DNA of 7,816 bases, taken from assembly GCA_017553245.1 (NCBI GenBank), contig JAFZMT010000206.1:1-7816 (forward strand). The letters are read 5' to 3'. Position 1 is the first letter of the stretch; every line of letters starts with the position of its first letter. Under the pieces are notes generated by a model. It was not told the origin of the DNA and made no database searches. It worked only from the letters and a program-made list of their open reading frames with translations. Below are positions 1 to 6,000 of this stretch, in pieces. The position numbers and the translations under genes are program-made. This DNA is from Methanomicrobium sp. Lineage in GTDB: Archaea > Halobacteriota > Methanomicrobia > Methanomicrobiales > Methanomicrobiaceae.

Positions 1-1277
1 ACATAAGAATGACGGGTGACGAAAACCCTACCGTGACGATAGCGCGCAAAAAGGGGGATTCGGGGGAGTATTTCGGTCCCTTCGTCTCGGCAAAGGAGCG
101 TGACTATGTCCTCTCGGTCATAAAAAAGACCTTCAAACTGCGCTCATGCAAAAAGATGCCCAAACGCCCCTGCCTGCGTGCCCATATCGAGACCTGCAGC
201 GCCCCCTGCGCGAACAGAATCACAAAAGAGGAGTATCTGGCGCAGGTAAAGAAAGCCTCCGCAGTCCTTAAGGGGAACACGAAGGAGATAATCCGCGCCC
301 TCGAAGACGAAATGAAGACGTTCTCGGCGAATCTGGAGTTTGAGAAAGCCATGCTCTGCCGCGATCAGATAGCGGCTCTGAAGCATCTTGCCGACCGCCA
401 GCATATCGAGCAGAAAAAAGTCACGGACGAGGACGTAATCAATTATGCCGAGCGCGACGGCAGAATTTACCTCATGCTGTTTTCGGTCTGGAAGGGCTGC
501 CTTGCCGAGAAACAGGAGTTTGTCTTCGGCAGCGGCGAAGACGTCGCCGAATCGATTGAAGAGTTCATAATTCAGTATTATTCCGAGAACGAGCCACCCT
601 CCGAGCTGATTCTCCCCGAGACTGTCGGCGATGCCGTCGGCGAATACCTCACCCGCCGCAAGGAAAAGAAGGTCACGATAACGGTCCCGCAGAAGGGCGA
701 CAAAAAAATCCTCCTCGACCTCGTCGCGCACAATGTAACGACAATATTCTTCGGCGGCGAATCCAAGGTAAAGGAACTCGGAAAACGCCTGCATCTGCCC
801 GAAGAGCCGCAGGTCATCGAGTGCTTCGATATATCCCACCTCGCGGGCACGGCAATGGTCGGCTCCATGGTGCAGTTCCGCTACGGAAAACCCGACAAGA
901 GCAACTACCGCAGGTTTAAGATAAAGACGGTCGATCAGATCGACGACTTCGCATCCATCGCCGAGGTCGTAAAGCGGCGTTATCTGCGGCTTAAGAACGA
1001 AGGCAGCGAGTTTCCCGACCTCATTATCATCGACGGCGGCAAAGGACAGCTCTCGTATGCCAAGGCATCCCTCGATGAGATCGGCGTAAAAATCCCGATA
1101 ATCTCGGTTGCCAAGCGTGAGGAAGAGATATTCGTCCCCGGGTTTTCGACGCCGATTCCGATGAAGCGCAGCGAAAAAGCCTCGCTCTTCATACAGGAGA
1201 TTCGCGACGAGGCGCACAGATTTGCCATCACATATAACCGCCTGCTCAGAAGCAAAGAGATCTCGGACGACAACTGA
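1..1277 (+). CDS. uvrC: UvrC, excinuclease ABC subunit C (5'-truncated by window edge)
   Basis: UvrC is the nuclease of UvrABC nucleotide excision repair: it joins UvrB at a lesion and cuts 3' with its GIY-YIG domain and 5' with its RNase H-like domain. The frame is open through the left edge; the ATG at 9 is internal, because the residues around it (IRMTGDENP) match the middle of the family's N-terminal region, so roughly the first 80-90 residues with the GIY-YIG site are missing. Numbering from that Met: YFGPF at 21-25; four cysteines C47, C55, C63 and C67, matching the [4Fe-4S] ligands known in E. coli UvrC; UVR motif about 97-132 for UvrB contact; endonuclease domain about 265-410 with acidic/His residues D274 (FDISH), D312/D313, D342 (IDGGKG) and H403 (RDEAH). 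The protein ends about 19 residues after that His, so the C-terminal helix-hairpin-helix pair of bacterial UvrC is absent. It lies 96 bases before uvrB on the same strand. Identity is near certain. Confidence 0.97.
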   Translation, partial: IRMTGDENPTVTIARKKGDSGEYFGPFVSAKERDYVLSVIKKTFKLRSCKKMPKRPCLRAHIETCSAPCANRITKEEYLAQVKKASAVLKGNTKEIIRALEDEMKTFSANLEFEKAMLCRDQIAALKHLADRQHIEQKKVTDEDVINYAERDGRIYLMLFSVWKGCLAEKQEFVFGSGEDVAESIEEFIIQYYSENEPPSELILPETVGDAVGEYLTRRKEKKVTITVPQKGDKKILLDLVAHNVTTIFFGGESKVKELGKRLHLPEEPQVIECFDISHLAGTAMVGSMVQFRYGKPDKSNYRRFKIKTVDQIDDFASIAEVVKRRYLRLKNEGSEFPDLIIIDGGKGQLSYAKASLDEIGVKIPIISVAKREEEIFVPGFSTPIPMKRSEKASLFIQEIRDEAHRFAITYNRLLRSKEISDDN

Positions 1278-1309
1278 GGCGTGAGGCGGCGAATATCGAT
1301 GAAACAAAA

Positions 1310-1329
1310 TACCATTTAATAAAATGGTA
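1310..1329 (+). promoter_or_regulatory. Perfect 8-bp palindromic hairpin overlapping a TATA-like stretch before uvrB
   Basis: Bases 1310-1317 (TACCATTT) are exactly complementary to 1322-1329 (AAATGGTA), with a four-base AATA loop. The hairpin is AT-rich and sits in the 96-base gap between uvrC and uvrB. The run TTTAATAA at 1315-1322 inside it resembles an archaeal TATA box, which would put a start near 1345 and give a leader of about 29 bases. It could therefore be a uvrB promoter with an operator palindrome on it, or an mRNA structure between two cotranscribed genes. No long T-run follows, so a terminator is less likely. The palindrome is seen; its role is inferred. Confidence 0.45.
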
Positions 1330-1373
1330 AAGCGCTAAGAAGGTAAAAAACAAACAGATATTGCGGATCCGAA

Positions 1374-3317
1374 ATGCAGAGAGTCAATGTCCCTTTTGAA
1401 CTGGTAAGCGATTTTGAGCCGAAAGGATCTCAGCCGAAAGCCATAGAGGAACTCGTGGAAGGCGGAAAGAGAAATCTCCGGTGCCGGACGCTTCTCGGGG
1501 TAACCGGCTCGGGAAAGACGTTTACCATCGCCAACGTCATAGCCGCGTGCAACAAACCCACCCTTGTGCTGGCGCATAACAAGACTCTTGCGGCGCAGCT
1601 CTTCAACGAATTCAGGGACTTCTTCCCGAATAACCGCGTGGAATACTTCGTTTCCTACTACGACTATTACCAGCCGGAATCCTATATTCCGCAGAGGGAC
1701 ATCTATATCGAGAAAGACGCGCAGATCAACCCGAAAATCGAGCAGATGCGGCTTTCGGCAACGGCATCCCTGCTCTCGAGGAGCGATGTCATTGTCGTCG
1801 CTTCGGTCTCGGCGATTTACGGCGCCGGCAACCCCGAAAACTTTGAGTTCATGGGCTTCGAGATCAATGTCGGCGACAGAATAAAGCGCAGGGAACTCCT
1901 CTCGCGCCTTGTCGACGTCCTCTTCGAGAGAAACGACCTCGAACTTGCCCCGGGACGTTTCCGCGCAAAAGGCGACACCGTAGACCTGATTCCGGGCTAC
2001 ATGAACAATATAATCAGAGTGGAGTTCTTCGGCGACGAAATCGAGAGAATCTCCGAGATCGACAAGATAACGGGCAAGCGGATTCAGTCGCTCAACTACT
2101 TCTTCATCTACCCCGCAAAACAGTATATCGTCCCCGAAGACGAGAAAGCCGGCGCGATTGCGGAGATAAAAGAAGAACTCGAGGAGCGTGTGAAGCAGCT
2201 CGGCGTCCTTGAGGCTCACCGCCTGCGGCAGAAGACACTTTACGATCTCGAGATGATAGAGGAGACGGGGTCATGCAAAGGTATCGAAAACTACTCAAGA
2301 TTCTTCGATCACCGCAAAAAAGGCGAGAAACCGTTCTGTCTTCTGGATTATTTCCCGAAGGATTTCCTCATGGTCATCGACGAGAGCCACCAGACTCTCC
2401 CGCAGGTTCGCGGGATGTACAACGGCGACAGATCGCGAAAACAGACCCTCGTCGACTACGGATTCAGGCTTCCGTCGGCGCTGGACAACCGCCCCCTCGT
2501 CTTCACCGAGTTCGAGGAATACATGCGGAATGTCATCTTCGTCTCCGCAACGCCGGGCGAATACGAGTCAAAACACTCCGAGCAGGTCGTTGAGCAGATT
2601 ATCAGACCGACGGGGCTTGTCGATCCCGAGGTCTTTGTAAGACCCGTGACGGGTCAGACGCAGGACCTCATCAAAGAGATTAAGAAGACAATCGAACGCG
2701 GAAACCGCGCCCTCATAACTTCGCTCACGAAGAAACTCGCCGAGGAACTGACCGAGTATCTTGCGGCAAAAGGCATAAAGACTAGGTATCTCCACTCGGA
2801 TATCGACACCATCGAGAGAACCGAGATCATCCGCGAACTGCGGCTGGGCAAATTCGACGTTCTCGTCGGCATCAACCTGCTCCGCGAAGGTCTGGACATC
2901 CCCGAGGTCGGTTTCATCGGTATCCTCGATGCCGACAAGGACGGTTTCCTGCGCGACACCCGAAGCCTCATTCAGACCATAGGGCGGGCGGCAAGAAACG
3001 CGGATTCCTACGTCGTCCTTTATGCCGACAGGATGACGGATTCCATCAAAGCCGCTCTTGCCGAGACGAAGCGCCGCCGCGACATGCAGATTGCGTTCAA
3101 CAAAGAGCACGGAATAACTCCGAAAACGATTGTAAAGCCGATAAAAGAGAAGGAGGTCGATATCACGGATACCAGACATATCCCGAAGACCGACATCCCC
3201 AACTATATTATAGAACTCGAACAGGAGATGCAGGCAGCCGCGGATTCACTGGACTTCGAGCGTGCCATAAAAGTCCGCGACCGGATTAGGAAGATTAAGA
3301 AGGATTATTCTCTGTAA
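1374..3317 (+). CDS. uvrB: UvrB, excinuclease ABC subunit B
   Basis: UvrB is the damage-verifying helicase-fold ATPase of nucleotide excision repair; UvrA loads it on damaged DNA and it then recruits UvrC. At 647 residues it is close to the usual length (E. coli 673). Motifs in order: Walker A GVTGSGKT at 42-49; the beta-hairpin region with YYDYYQPE at 95-102 and IPQRDIYIEKD just after, which inserts between strands and clamps DNA; Walker B DESH at 336-339; SAT at 391-393; motif VI QTIGRAAR at 534-541; and a C-terminal UVR motif about 612-645 that pairs with the UVR motif of UvrC. ATG at 1374 is the first start in this frame after a stop at 1344-1346, and the N-terminus (FELVSDFEPKGSQPKAI) aligns with the family start. 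The ribosome site is weak (GGATCC just upstream); AAGGT at 1340-1344 is too distant. All key residues are intact. Confidence 0.98.
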   Translation: MQRVNVPFELVSDFEPKGSQPKAIEELVEGGKRNLRCRTLLGVTGSGKTFTIANVIAACNKPTLVLAHNKTLAAQLFNEFRDFFPNNRVEYFVSYYDYYQPESYIPQRDIYIEKDAQINPKIEQMRLSATASLLSRSDVIVVASVSAIYGAGNPENFEFMGFEINVGDRIKRRELLSRLVDVLFERNDLELAPGRFRAKGDTVDLIPGYMNNIIRVEFFGDEIERISEIDKITGKRIQSLNYFFIYPAKQYIVPEDEKAGAIAEIKEELEERVKQLGVLEAHRLRQKTLYDLEMIEETGSCKGIENYSRFFDHRKKGEKPFCLLDYFPKDFLMVIDESHQTLPQVRGMYNGDRSRKQTLVDYGFRLPSALDNRPLVFTEFEEYMRNVIFVSATPGEYESKHSEQVVEQIIRPTGLVDPEVFVRPVTGQTQDLIKEIKKTIERGNRALITSLTKKLAEELTEYLAAKGIKTRYLHSDIDTIERTEIIRELRLGKFDVLVGINLLREGLDIPEVGFIGILDADKDGFLRDTRSLIQTIGRAARNADSYVVLYADRMTDSIKAALAETKRRRDMQIAFNKEHGITPKTIVKPIKEKEVDITDTRHIPKTDIPNYIIELEQEMQAAADSLDFERAIKVRDRIRKIKKDYSL

Positions 3318-3381
3318 TTTGAGCCGCACTGTCGAATCGGAATGCCGATATCGCCGATATCAATCCAATCTAAATCAAATT

Positions 3382-4128
3382 TCAGTCCGATTCGGCGCAG
3401 CGGATAAGCCCCTGCCTGAACTCCTCGATATACTCATCCATTGAGAGACTGCCCTCGGGAAACGGACAGTCGATATCATACATCTTATCTATCATAGGAT
3501 CGGACGGAAGGAGCATGAATTCGATGCCGGTCTTCTCCGCCGCCTCAATCAGGGCTTTTCTGAACGGACCTATGCAGTAGGCGACTCTCTTCTTATACGT
3601 GTTCCGCGTCTTCTCCAGATACCCGCGGAGACGGTAGACCTCAATCCTGTGAAAATCCTTTCTCACCCGCGGATCCTGATTTTTGCCGAGCATGTAATGA
3701 TAATTGGCATACGGATACATCAGTTCGAGTTCGGCGGGAACCGTCCCGCATGTCCCGAAGATTGTGATATGATACCTCTCGGGCGGCAGAACGCCGTCGA
3801 TTATCTTATGAAACAGCTTATGACTCGGACTTGAACTGTAGGGTTTTCGCAGGGCACACGGGATGAATATTCCGATTTCCCGCGGCGCAATCTCGTATTC
3901 GTCGATGATATAGCGGTATGCCTCCTCGAATTCCGAACGGTAGAAGGGCGGATCGTAGATCTCATATTCGCGCCCTTTCCTGTCGAAGACACGCTCAGTA
4001 ACGGTATGTTCGGGAACGGTATGCACGGGAACTGTCTGCCCGTTGCCGGCAGTCTGCTCGCGGGGTGCGGTCTGCCCGGGTACGGAATGTTCGGGATTTG
4101 CGTTCTGTGAATCCCGCGGATCTTCCAT
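3382..4128 (-). CDS. Small ArcS-core (DUF5591-like) protein, putative archaeosine biosynthesis enzyme
   Basis: A 248-residue protein. Residues 86-103 hold P90-C91-x3-K95-P96-Y97-x2-S100-x2-H103, an exact match to the core motif known from archaeosine synthase ArcS, the enzyme that adds lysine to preQ0 at tRNA position 15 before the radical-SAM enzyme RaSEA finishes archaeosine. The following GTVPAELELMYPYANY (128-143) also fits the DUF5591 core. Full ArcS has a TGT-like N-terminal part and a C-terminal PUA RNA-binding domain; neither is visible. Residues 1-47 are instead a low-complexity Pro/Thr/Gln/His-rich stretch with repeated T-V-P/T-V-T. Residues 160-248 are mixed helical with no domain I recognise. 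The start is the ATG at 4126-4128, directly preceded by a GGGTGATT ribosome site; a TTG at 4162-4164 would overlap the upstream gene and has no such support. It follows the FKBP gene by 10 bases, so they are probably cotranscribed. Family assignment is good; the actual substrate is inferred. Confidence 0.8.
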   Translation of the reverse strand: MEDPRDSQNANPEHSVPGQTAPREQTAGNGQTVPVHTVPEHTVTERVFDRKGREYEIYDPPFYRSEFEEAYRYIIDEYEIAPREIGIFIPCALRKPYSSSPSHKLFHKIIDGVLPPERYHITIFGTCGTVPAELELMYPYANYHYMLGKNQDPRVRKDFHRIEVYRLRGYLEKTRNTYKKRVAYCIGPFRKALIEAAEKTGIEFMLLPSDPMIDKMYDIDCPFPEGSLSMDEYIEEFRQGLIRCAESD

Positions 4129-4136
4129 AATCACCC
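4129..4136 (-). promoter_or_regulatory. Ribosome binding site that fixes the ArcS-like start
   Basis: On the minus strand the 10 bases between the FKBP stop (TAA, 4139-4141) and the ATG at 4126-4128 read GCGGGTGATT. GGTGAT is complementary to the archaeal 16S rRNA 3' end. This supports ATG 4128 over the upstream TTG and implies translation coupled to the FKBP gene. Confidence 0.65.
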
Positions 4137-4138
4137 GC

Positions 4139-4609
4139 TTACTCCCCTGCCGGCTCAATCTCAATCATCTCAAGCTCATAGGTCAGTTCCTTGCCCGCCA
4201 TCGGATGATTGCCGTCGACCTTCATCTTCTTGCCCTCAATCTCCAGAACCTTCACGAGCGCCCTGTTGCCGTTGGGCAGTTTTATGGTTATCATCTCGCC
4301 GACCTGCGGATCGTATTTGAAATTCAAAAACGACTTCCTTATGCTGAAGACCAGTTTCGGGTTGTATCTGCCGTAGGCGTCCTCGGGTGCGAGTTTTACC
4401 TTACGGGTCTCCCCCGCCCTCATGCCGAGAAGCGTATCCAGAAAGACCTGATTGATACTGCCGTCACCCAGAACAATCTCCTGCGGACTGCCGTCATGCT
4501 CATCCGAGACCTCTCTGGAGGATTCAAATATCTCGCCTTCGGGGGTGCGGGTGGTAAAATGAACCTTAACCCTGTCGCCGAGTTTCGCCGTGATTTCGCC
4601 GTTTGCCAT
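4139..4609 (-). CDS. Cytosolic SlyD-like FKBP-type peptidyl-prolyl isomerase/chaperone
   Basis: A 156-residue protein without signal peptide, so cytosolic. Members of this family isomerise Xaa-Pro bonds and hold unfolded chains. The FKBP fold is split: part one about 8-82 (VKVHFTTRTPEGEIFESS at 14-31, LLGMRAGE at 60-67, APEDAYGRYNP at 74-84), then an insert-in-flap domain about 83-128, then the SlyD signature VDGNHPMAGKELTYEL at 131-146 that closes the fold. No His-rich metal tail is present, unlike E. coli SlyD. Several active-site positions differ from FKBP12: Tyr26 is F18, Asp37 is E29, and the Val55-Ile56 pair is I52-N53, while Y79 and Y144 keep aromatic character. The chaperone role may therefore outweigh catalysis. 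ATG 4609 has AGGA six bases upstream. It is the first gene of a two-gene unit with the ArcS-like gene. Confidence 0.93.
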   Translation of the reverse strand: MANGEITAKLGDRVKVHFTTRTPEGEIFESSREVSDEHDGSPQEIVLGDGSINQVFLDTLLGMRAGETRKVKLAPEDAYGRYNPKLVFSIRKSFLNFKYDPQVGEMITIKLPNGNRALVKVLEIEGKKMKVDGNHPMAGKELTYELEMIEIEPAGE

Positions 4610-4658
4610 GATATTTCCTGAATGCCGGTTATACTCATATCTGTTTGTTGCCGTGGAA

Positions 4659-4665
4659 CATAAAA
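4659..4665 (-). promoter_or_regulatory. Possible TATA box for the FKBP/ArcS-like operon
   Basis: Read on the minus strand this is TTTTATG, about 50 bases before the FKBP ATG. A start 25 bases downstream would fall near 4636 and leave a leader of about 27 bases that includes the AGGA ribosome site. The match to the archaeal TATA consensus is only fair, and the tandem repeat begins just upstream of it. Confidence 0.3.
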
Positions 4666-4672
4666 CAGATCA

Positions 4673-4722
4673 GATACATGATCGATACATGATCGATACA
4701 GGATCCGATAAGGATCCGATAC
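4673..4722. repeat. 11-base degenerate tandem repeat, about 4.5 units
   Basis: Units on the plus strand: GATACATGATC (4673), GATACATGATC (4684), GATACAGGATCC (4695), GATAAGGATCC (4707) and a partial GATAC (4718). Unit lengths are 11, 11, 12, 11 and 5, so the sites recur about once per helical turn. Each full unit contains the palindrome GATC. The array ends just upstream of the possible TATA box of the FKBP operon, which would suit an operator bound by several protein copies on one DNA face; that role is inferred. Confidence 0.8.
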
Positions 4723-4920
4723 AAAAAGGTAAACATAATACTTTTACAACTTTTAACAGATTACCACTTGACAAAGCGGTTTATCTCTTCAAAAAAGCGC
4801 GGGAAATTTTTTTCAGTTAACTCGGATTGTCTGAACAAACACTGCATGATTCATTTAAAAAAGTCCGTTTGTTAAAATAAACAGATTAACATACATGCAT
4901 TTATAGTATGCAAATATTTG

Positions 4921-4934
4921 ACAAAATATAAATA
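4921..4934 (+). promoter_or_regulatory. fdhC TATA box with purine-rich BRE
   Basis: ACAAAA (4921-4926) followed by TATAAATA (4927-4934) matches the archaeal BRE plus TATA arrangement. Transcription would start near 4955-4960, giving a leader of about 35-40 bases before the fdhC ATG. This is the best promoter match in the window. Confidence 0.65.
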
Positions 4935-4942
4935 CCCTATAG

Positions 4943-4956
4943 AACTTAATTAAGTT
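4943..4956. promoter_or_regulatory. 14-bp perfect palindrome at the expected fdhC start, putative operator
   Basis: AACTTAA (4943-4949) is followed at once by its reverse complement TTAAGTT (4950-4956). It lies 8-21 bases downstream of the TATA box, over the expected transcription start, where a dimeric repressor would block RNA polymerase. The half-site TTAAGT recurs in both copies of the direct repeat upstream of the gene at 6087. Repressor and signal are unknown. Confidence 0.5.
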
Positions 4957-4984
4957 TAACAAACAAGGCTAAATACCGGTTTGT

Positions 4985-4988
4985 AGGT
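4985..4988 (+). promoter_or_regulatory. fdhC ribosome binding site
   Basis: AGGT ends seven bases before the ATG at 4996, an acceptable though short archaeal Shine-Dalgarno match that supports this start. Confidence 0.45.
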
Positions 4989-4995
4989 TTTAATT

Positions 4996-5874
4996 ATGGT
5001 AGCATTTTCTCCGGCACAGGTATGTGCAAAAATAGGAACAGCCGGAAAGGGTAAGTGTACTCTTCCGCCTGTCAACATGTTTGTGAGAGCATTTCTCGCA
5101 GGCGTTTATATTGCAATGGGAGCATCGGTTGCAACCGTAGGTTCAACCGGAGTAGCAGCAGTTCTGGGTGCAGGTATCGCCCAGGTAGTAACGGGTGCAC
5201 TGTTCCCGATTGGTTTAATGTTCGTAGTCCTCACCGGTGCCGAACTCTTCACCGGCGACGCAATGTTTGCTCCGATGGCAATCCTTCAGGGTCAGGCAAC
5301 ACTCGCAGGTCTGGCATACCTCTGGGTCATTGTTTACATCGGCAACCTCGTCGGATCGCTCTTCATGGCGTTCTGCATGACATACGGTCCGCTCACGACA
5401 ACCGTTACCGCATCCGGTTCAATTGCCGCAACGGCATTCGGTGCACGTGCGGTAGGTATCGCGGTCGGCAAAGTCTCATACGCCGGCGTAATGGGTATCT
5501 TATCCGTATTCTTAAAGGGTATTCTTTGTAACTGGCTCGTCTGTCTTGCAATCTTCCTTGCACTCGCAGCCGACGATATCGTCTCGAAGATTCTCGGTAT
5601 CTGGTTCCCGATCATGGGCTTCGTTGCCGCAGGATACGAACACTGTGTAGCCAACATGTATTTCATCCCCGCAGGTATACTGACGATGCCTTATCTGTCG
5701 GCGGAACAGGCGGCATCAATCGCCAACATAAACCTGCTTGGCTGGACTTCAATGATTACAAGCAACCTTATCTGGTCTACACTCGGTAACATTGTAGGTG
5801 CCGCATTCTTCATGGCAGTTATCTACAACTACTGCTACAAGAAGGATATTGAAGCCATTCAGAAGGCAGCCTGA
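4996..5874 (+). CDS. fdhC: FdhC, formate channel/transporter of the FNT family
   Basis: A 292-residue integral membrane protein of the formate/nitrite transporter family; the family forms pentamers that pass small monovalent acid anions. In methanogens FdhC imports formate for formate dehydrogenase, feeding CO2 reduction to methane. Both FNT signatures are present: VLTGAELFTG at 78-87 (conserved loop after TM2) and GILCNWLVCLA at 175-185. The central pore histidine is probably H216 (GYEHCVANM), and K174 precedes signature two. Six membrane segments are apparent, about 29-50, 60-82, 105-128, 158-191 (including a broken helix), 203-228 and 249-278, with a short basic C-terminus. Codon use differs from the DNA-repair genes: Gly is often GGT and Ala often GCA, which fits high expression. 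No fdhA or fdhB is adjacent; the gene has its own promoter and terminator, so it looks monocistronic. Confidence 0.95.
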   Translation: MVAFSPAQVCAKIGTAGKGKCTLPPVNMFVRAFLAGVYIAMGASVATVGSTGVAAVLGAGIAQVVTGALFPIGLMFVVLTGAELFTGDAMFAPMAILQGQATLAGLAYLWVIVYIGNLVGSLFMAFCMTYGPLTTTVTASGSIAATAFGARAVGIAVGKVSYAGVMGILSVFLKGILCNWLVCLAIFLALAADDIVSKILGIWFPIMGFVAAGYEHCVANMYFIPAGILTMPYLSAEQAASIANINLLGWTSMITSNLIWSTLGNIVGAAFFMAVIYNYCYKKDIEAIQKAA

Positions 5875-5885
5875 TTATAAAATCC

Positions 5886-5906
5886 AACAATCTTTTTTTT
5901 ATTGTT
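5886..5906 (+). terminator. Oligo-T terminator of fdhC
   Basis: A T8 run at 5893-5900, a dozen or so bases past the fdhC stop, is flanked by AACAAT (5886-5891) and ATTGTT (5901-5906), a six-bp inverted repeat with the T-run in its loop. Archaeal RNA polymerase stops at oligo-T without needing a hairpin, so the T-run is the main evidence. Confidence 0.65.
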
Positions 5907-5942
5907 CGCAATTTCCCTTTTAAAAAAGTCTTTATTCAAATC

Positions 5943-5990
5943 AAGTCGTTAAAATTAAGTTGTTTTTTAAATAAGTCGTTTAAATTAAGT
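5943..5990 (+). repeat. Two 18-base direct repeats spaced 30 bases, upstream of a TATA box
   Basis: AAGTCGTTAAAATTAAGT (5943-5960) and AAGTCGTTTAAATTAAGT (5973-5990) agree at 17 of 18 positions, with starts exactly 30 bases apart, near three helical turns. The second copy directly abuts the TATA-like run at 5991-6000. Position and spacing suit an activator or repressor binding twice on one face. The surroundings are AT-rich, but the shared GTCG makes chance similarity unlikely. Confidence 0.75.
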
Positions 5991-6000
5991 AAATATATAT
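5991..6000 (+). promoter_or_regulatory. TATA box for the OB-fold membrane protein gene
   Basis: AAATATATAT follows directly on the second 18-base repeat. A start about 25 bases on, near 6020-6025, would leave a leader of some 65 bases that contains the GC hairpin at 6055-6070. Other AT runs nearby could also serve. Confidence 0.5.

Larger units (their letters stand above)
4610..4995. other. 386-base divergent intergenic region with promoters and repeats
   Basis: This AT-rich gap separates the minus-strand FKBP operon from plus-strand fdhC. It contains an 11-base tandem repeat (4673-4722), a T7 run at 4807-4813, a 9-base direct repeat AACAGATTA at 4755-4763 and 4880-4888, a pair of 10-base inverted sequences (4867-4876 and 4955-4964), a fdhC TATA box and a 14-bp palindrome. 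A 76-codon open frame crosses it at 4590-4820, but it overlaps the FKBP start on the other strand and has no family resemblance. I see no convincing gene or structured RNA here. Confidence 0.6.

Noticed and set aside
144..1307. Long open frame of 387 codons antisense to uvrC
   Set aside because: It runs opposite a clear UvrC with all catalytic residues, has no recognisable domain and reflects codon bias of the real gene.
1335..2219. 294-codon open frame antisense to uvrB
   Set aside because: It is a shadow of uvrB's conserved N-terminal half, with no domain or ribosome site.
2568..3179. 203-codon open frame antisense to uvrB
   Set aside because: It is opposite helicase motifs of uvrB and has no family resemblance.
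3333..3394. 8-bp inverted repeat CGAATCGG/CCGATTCG across the convergent uvrB/ArcS-like gap, plus a GCCGATATC doublet at 3344-3361
   Set aside because: The 46-base loop and the absence of a T-run make a terminator call unsupported; half of the repeat lies in coding sequence.
4129..4164. Extended start (TTG at 4162-4164) for the ArcS-like gene
   Set aside because: It overlaps the FKBP coding end, uses a rare start and lacks a ribosome site; the ATG at 4128 has a good GGTGAT directly before it.
4043..4621. 192-codon plus-strand frame opposite the FKBP gene
   Set aside because: The minus strand encodes a clear FKBP domain with the SlyD signature; the plus frame has no domain.
4590..4820. 76-codon plus-strand frame in the divergent intergenic region
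   Set aside because: It begins inside the FKBP gene on the other strand, runs through the tandem repeat and has no recognisable features or ribosome site.
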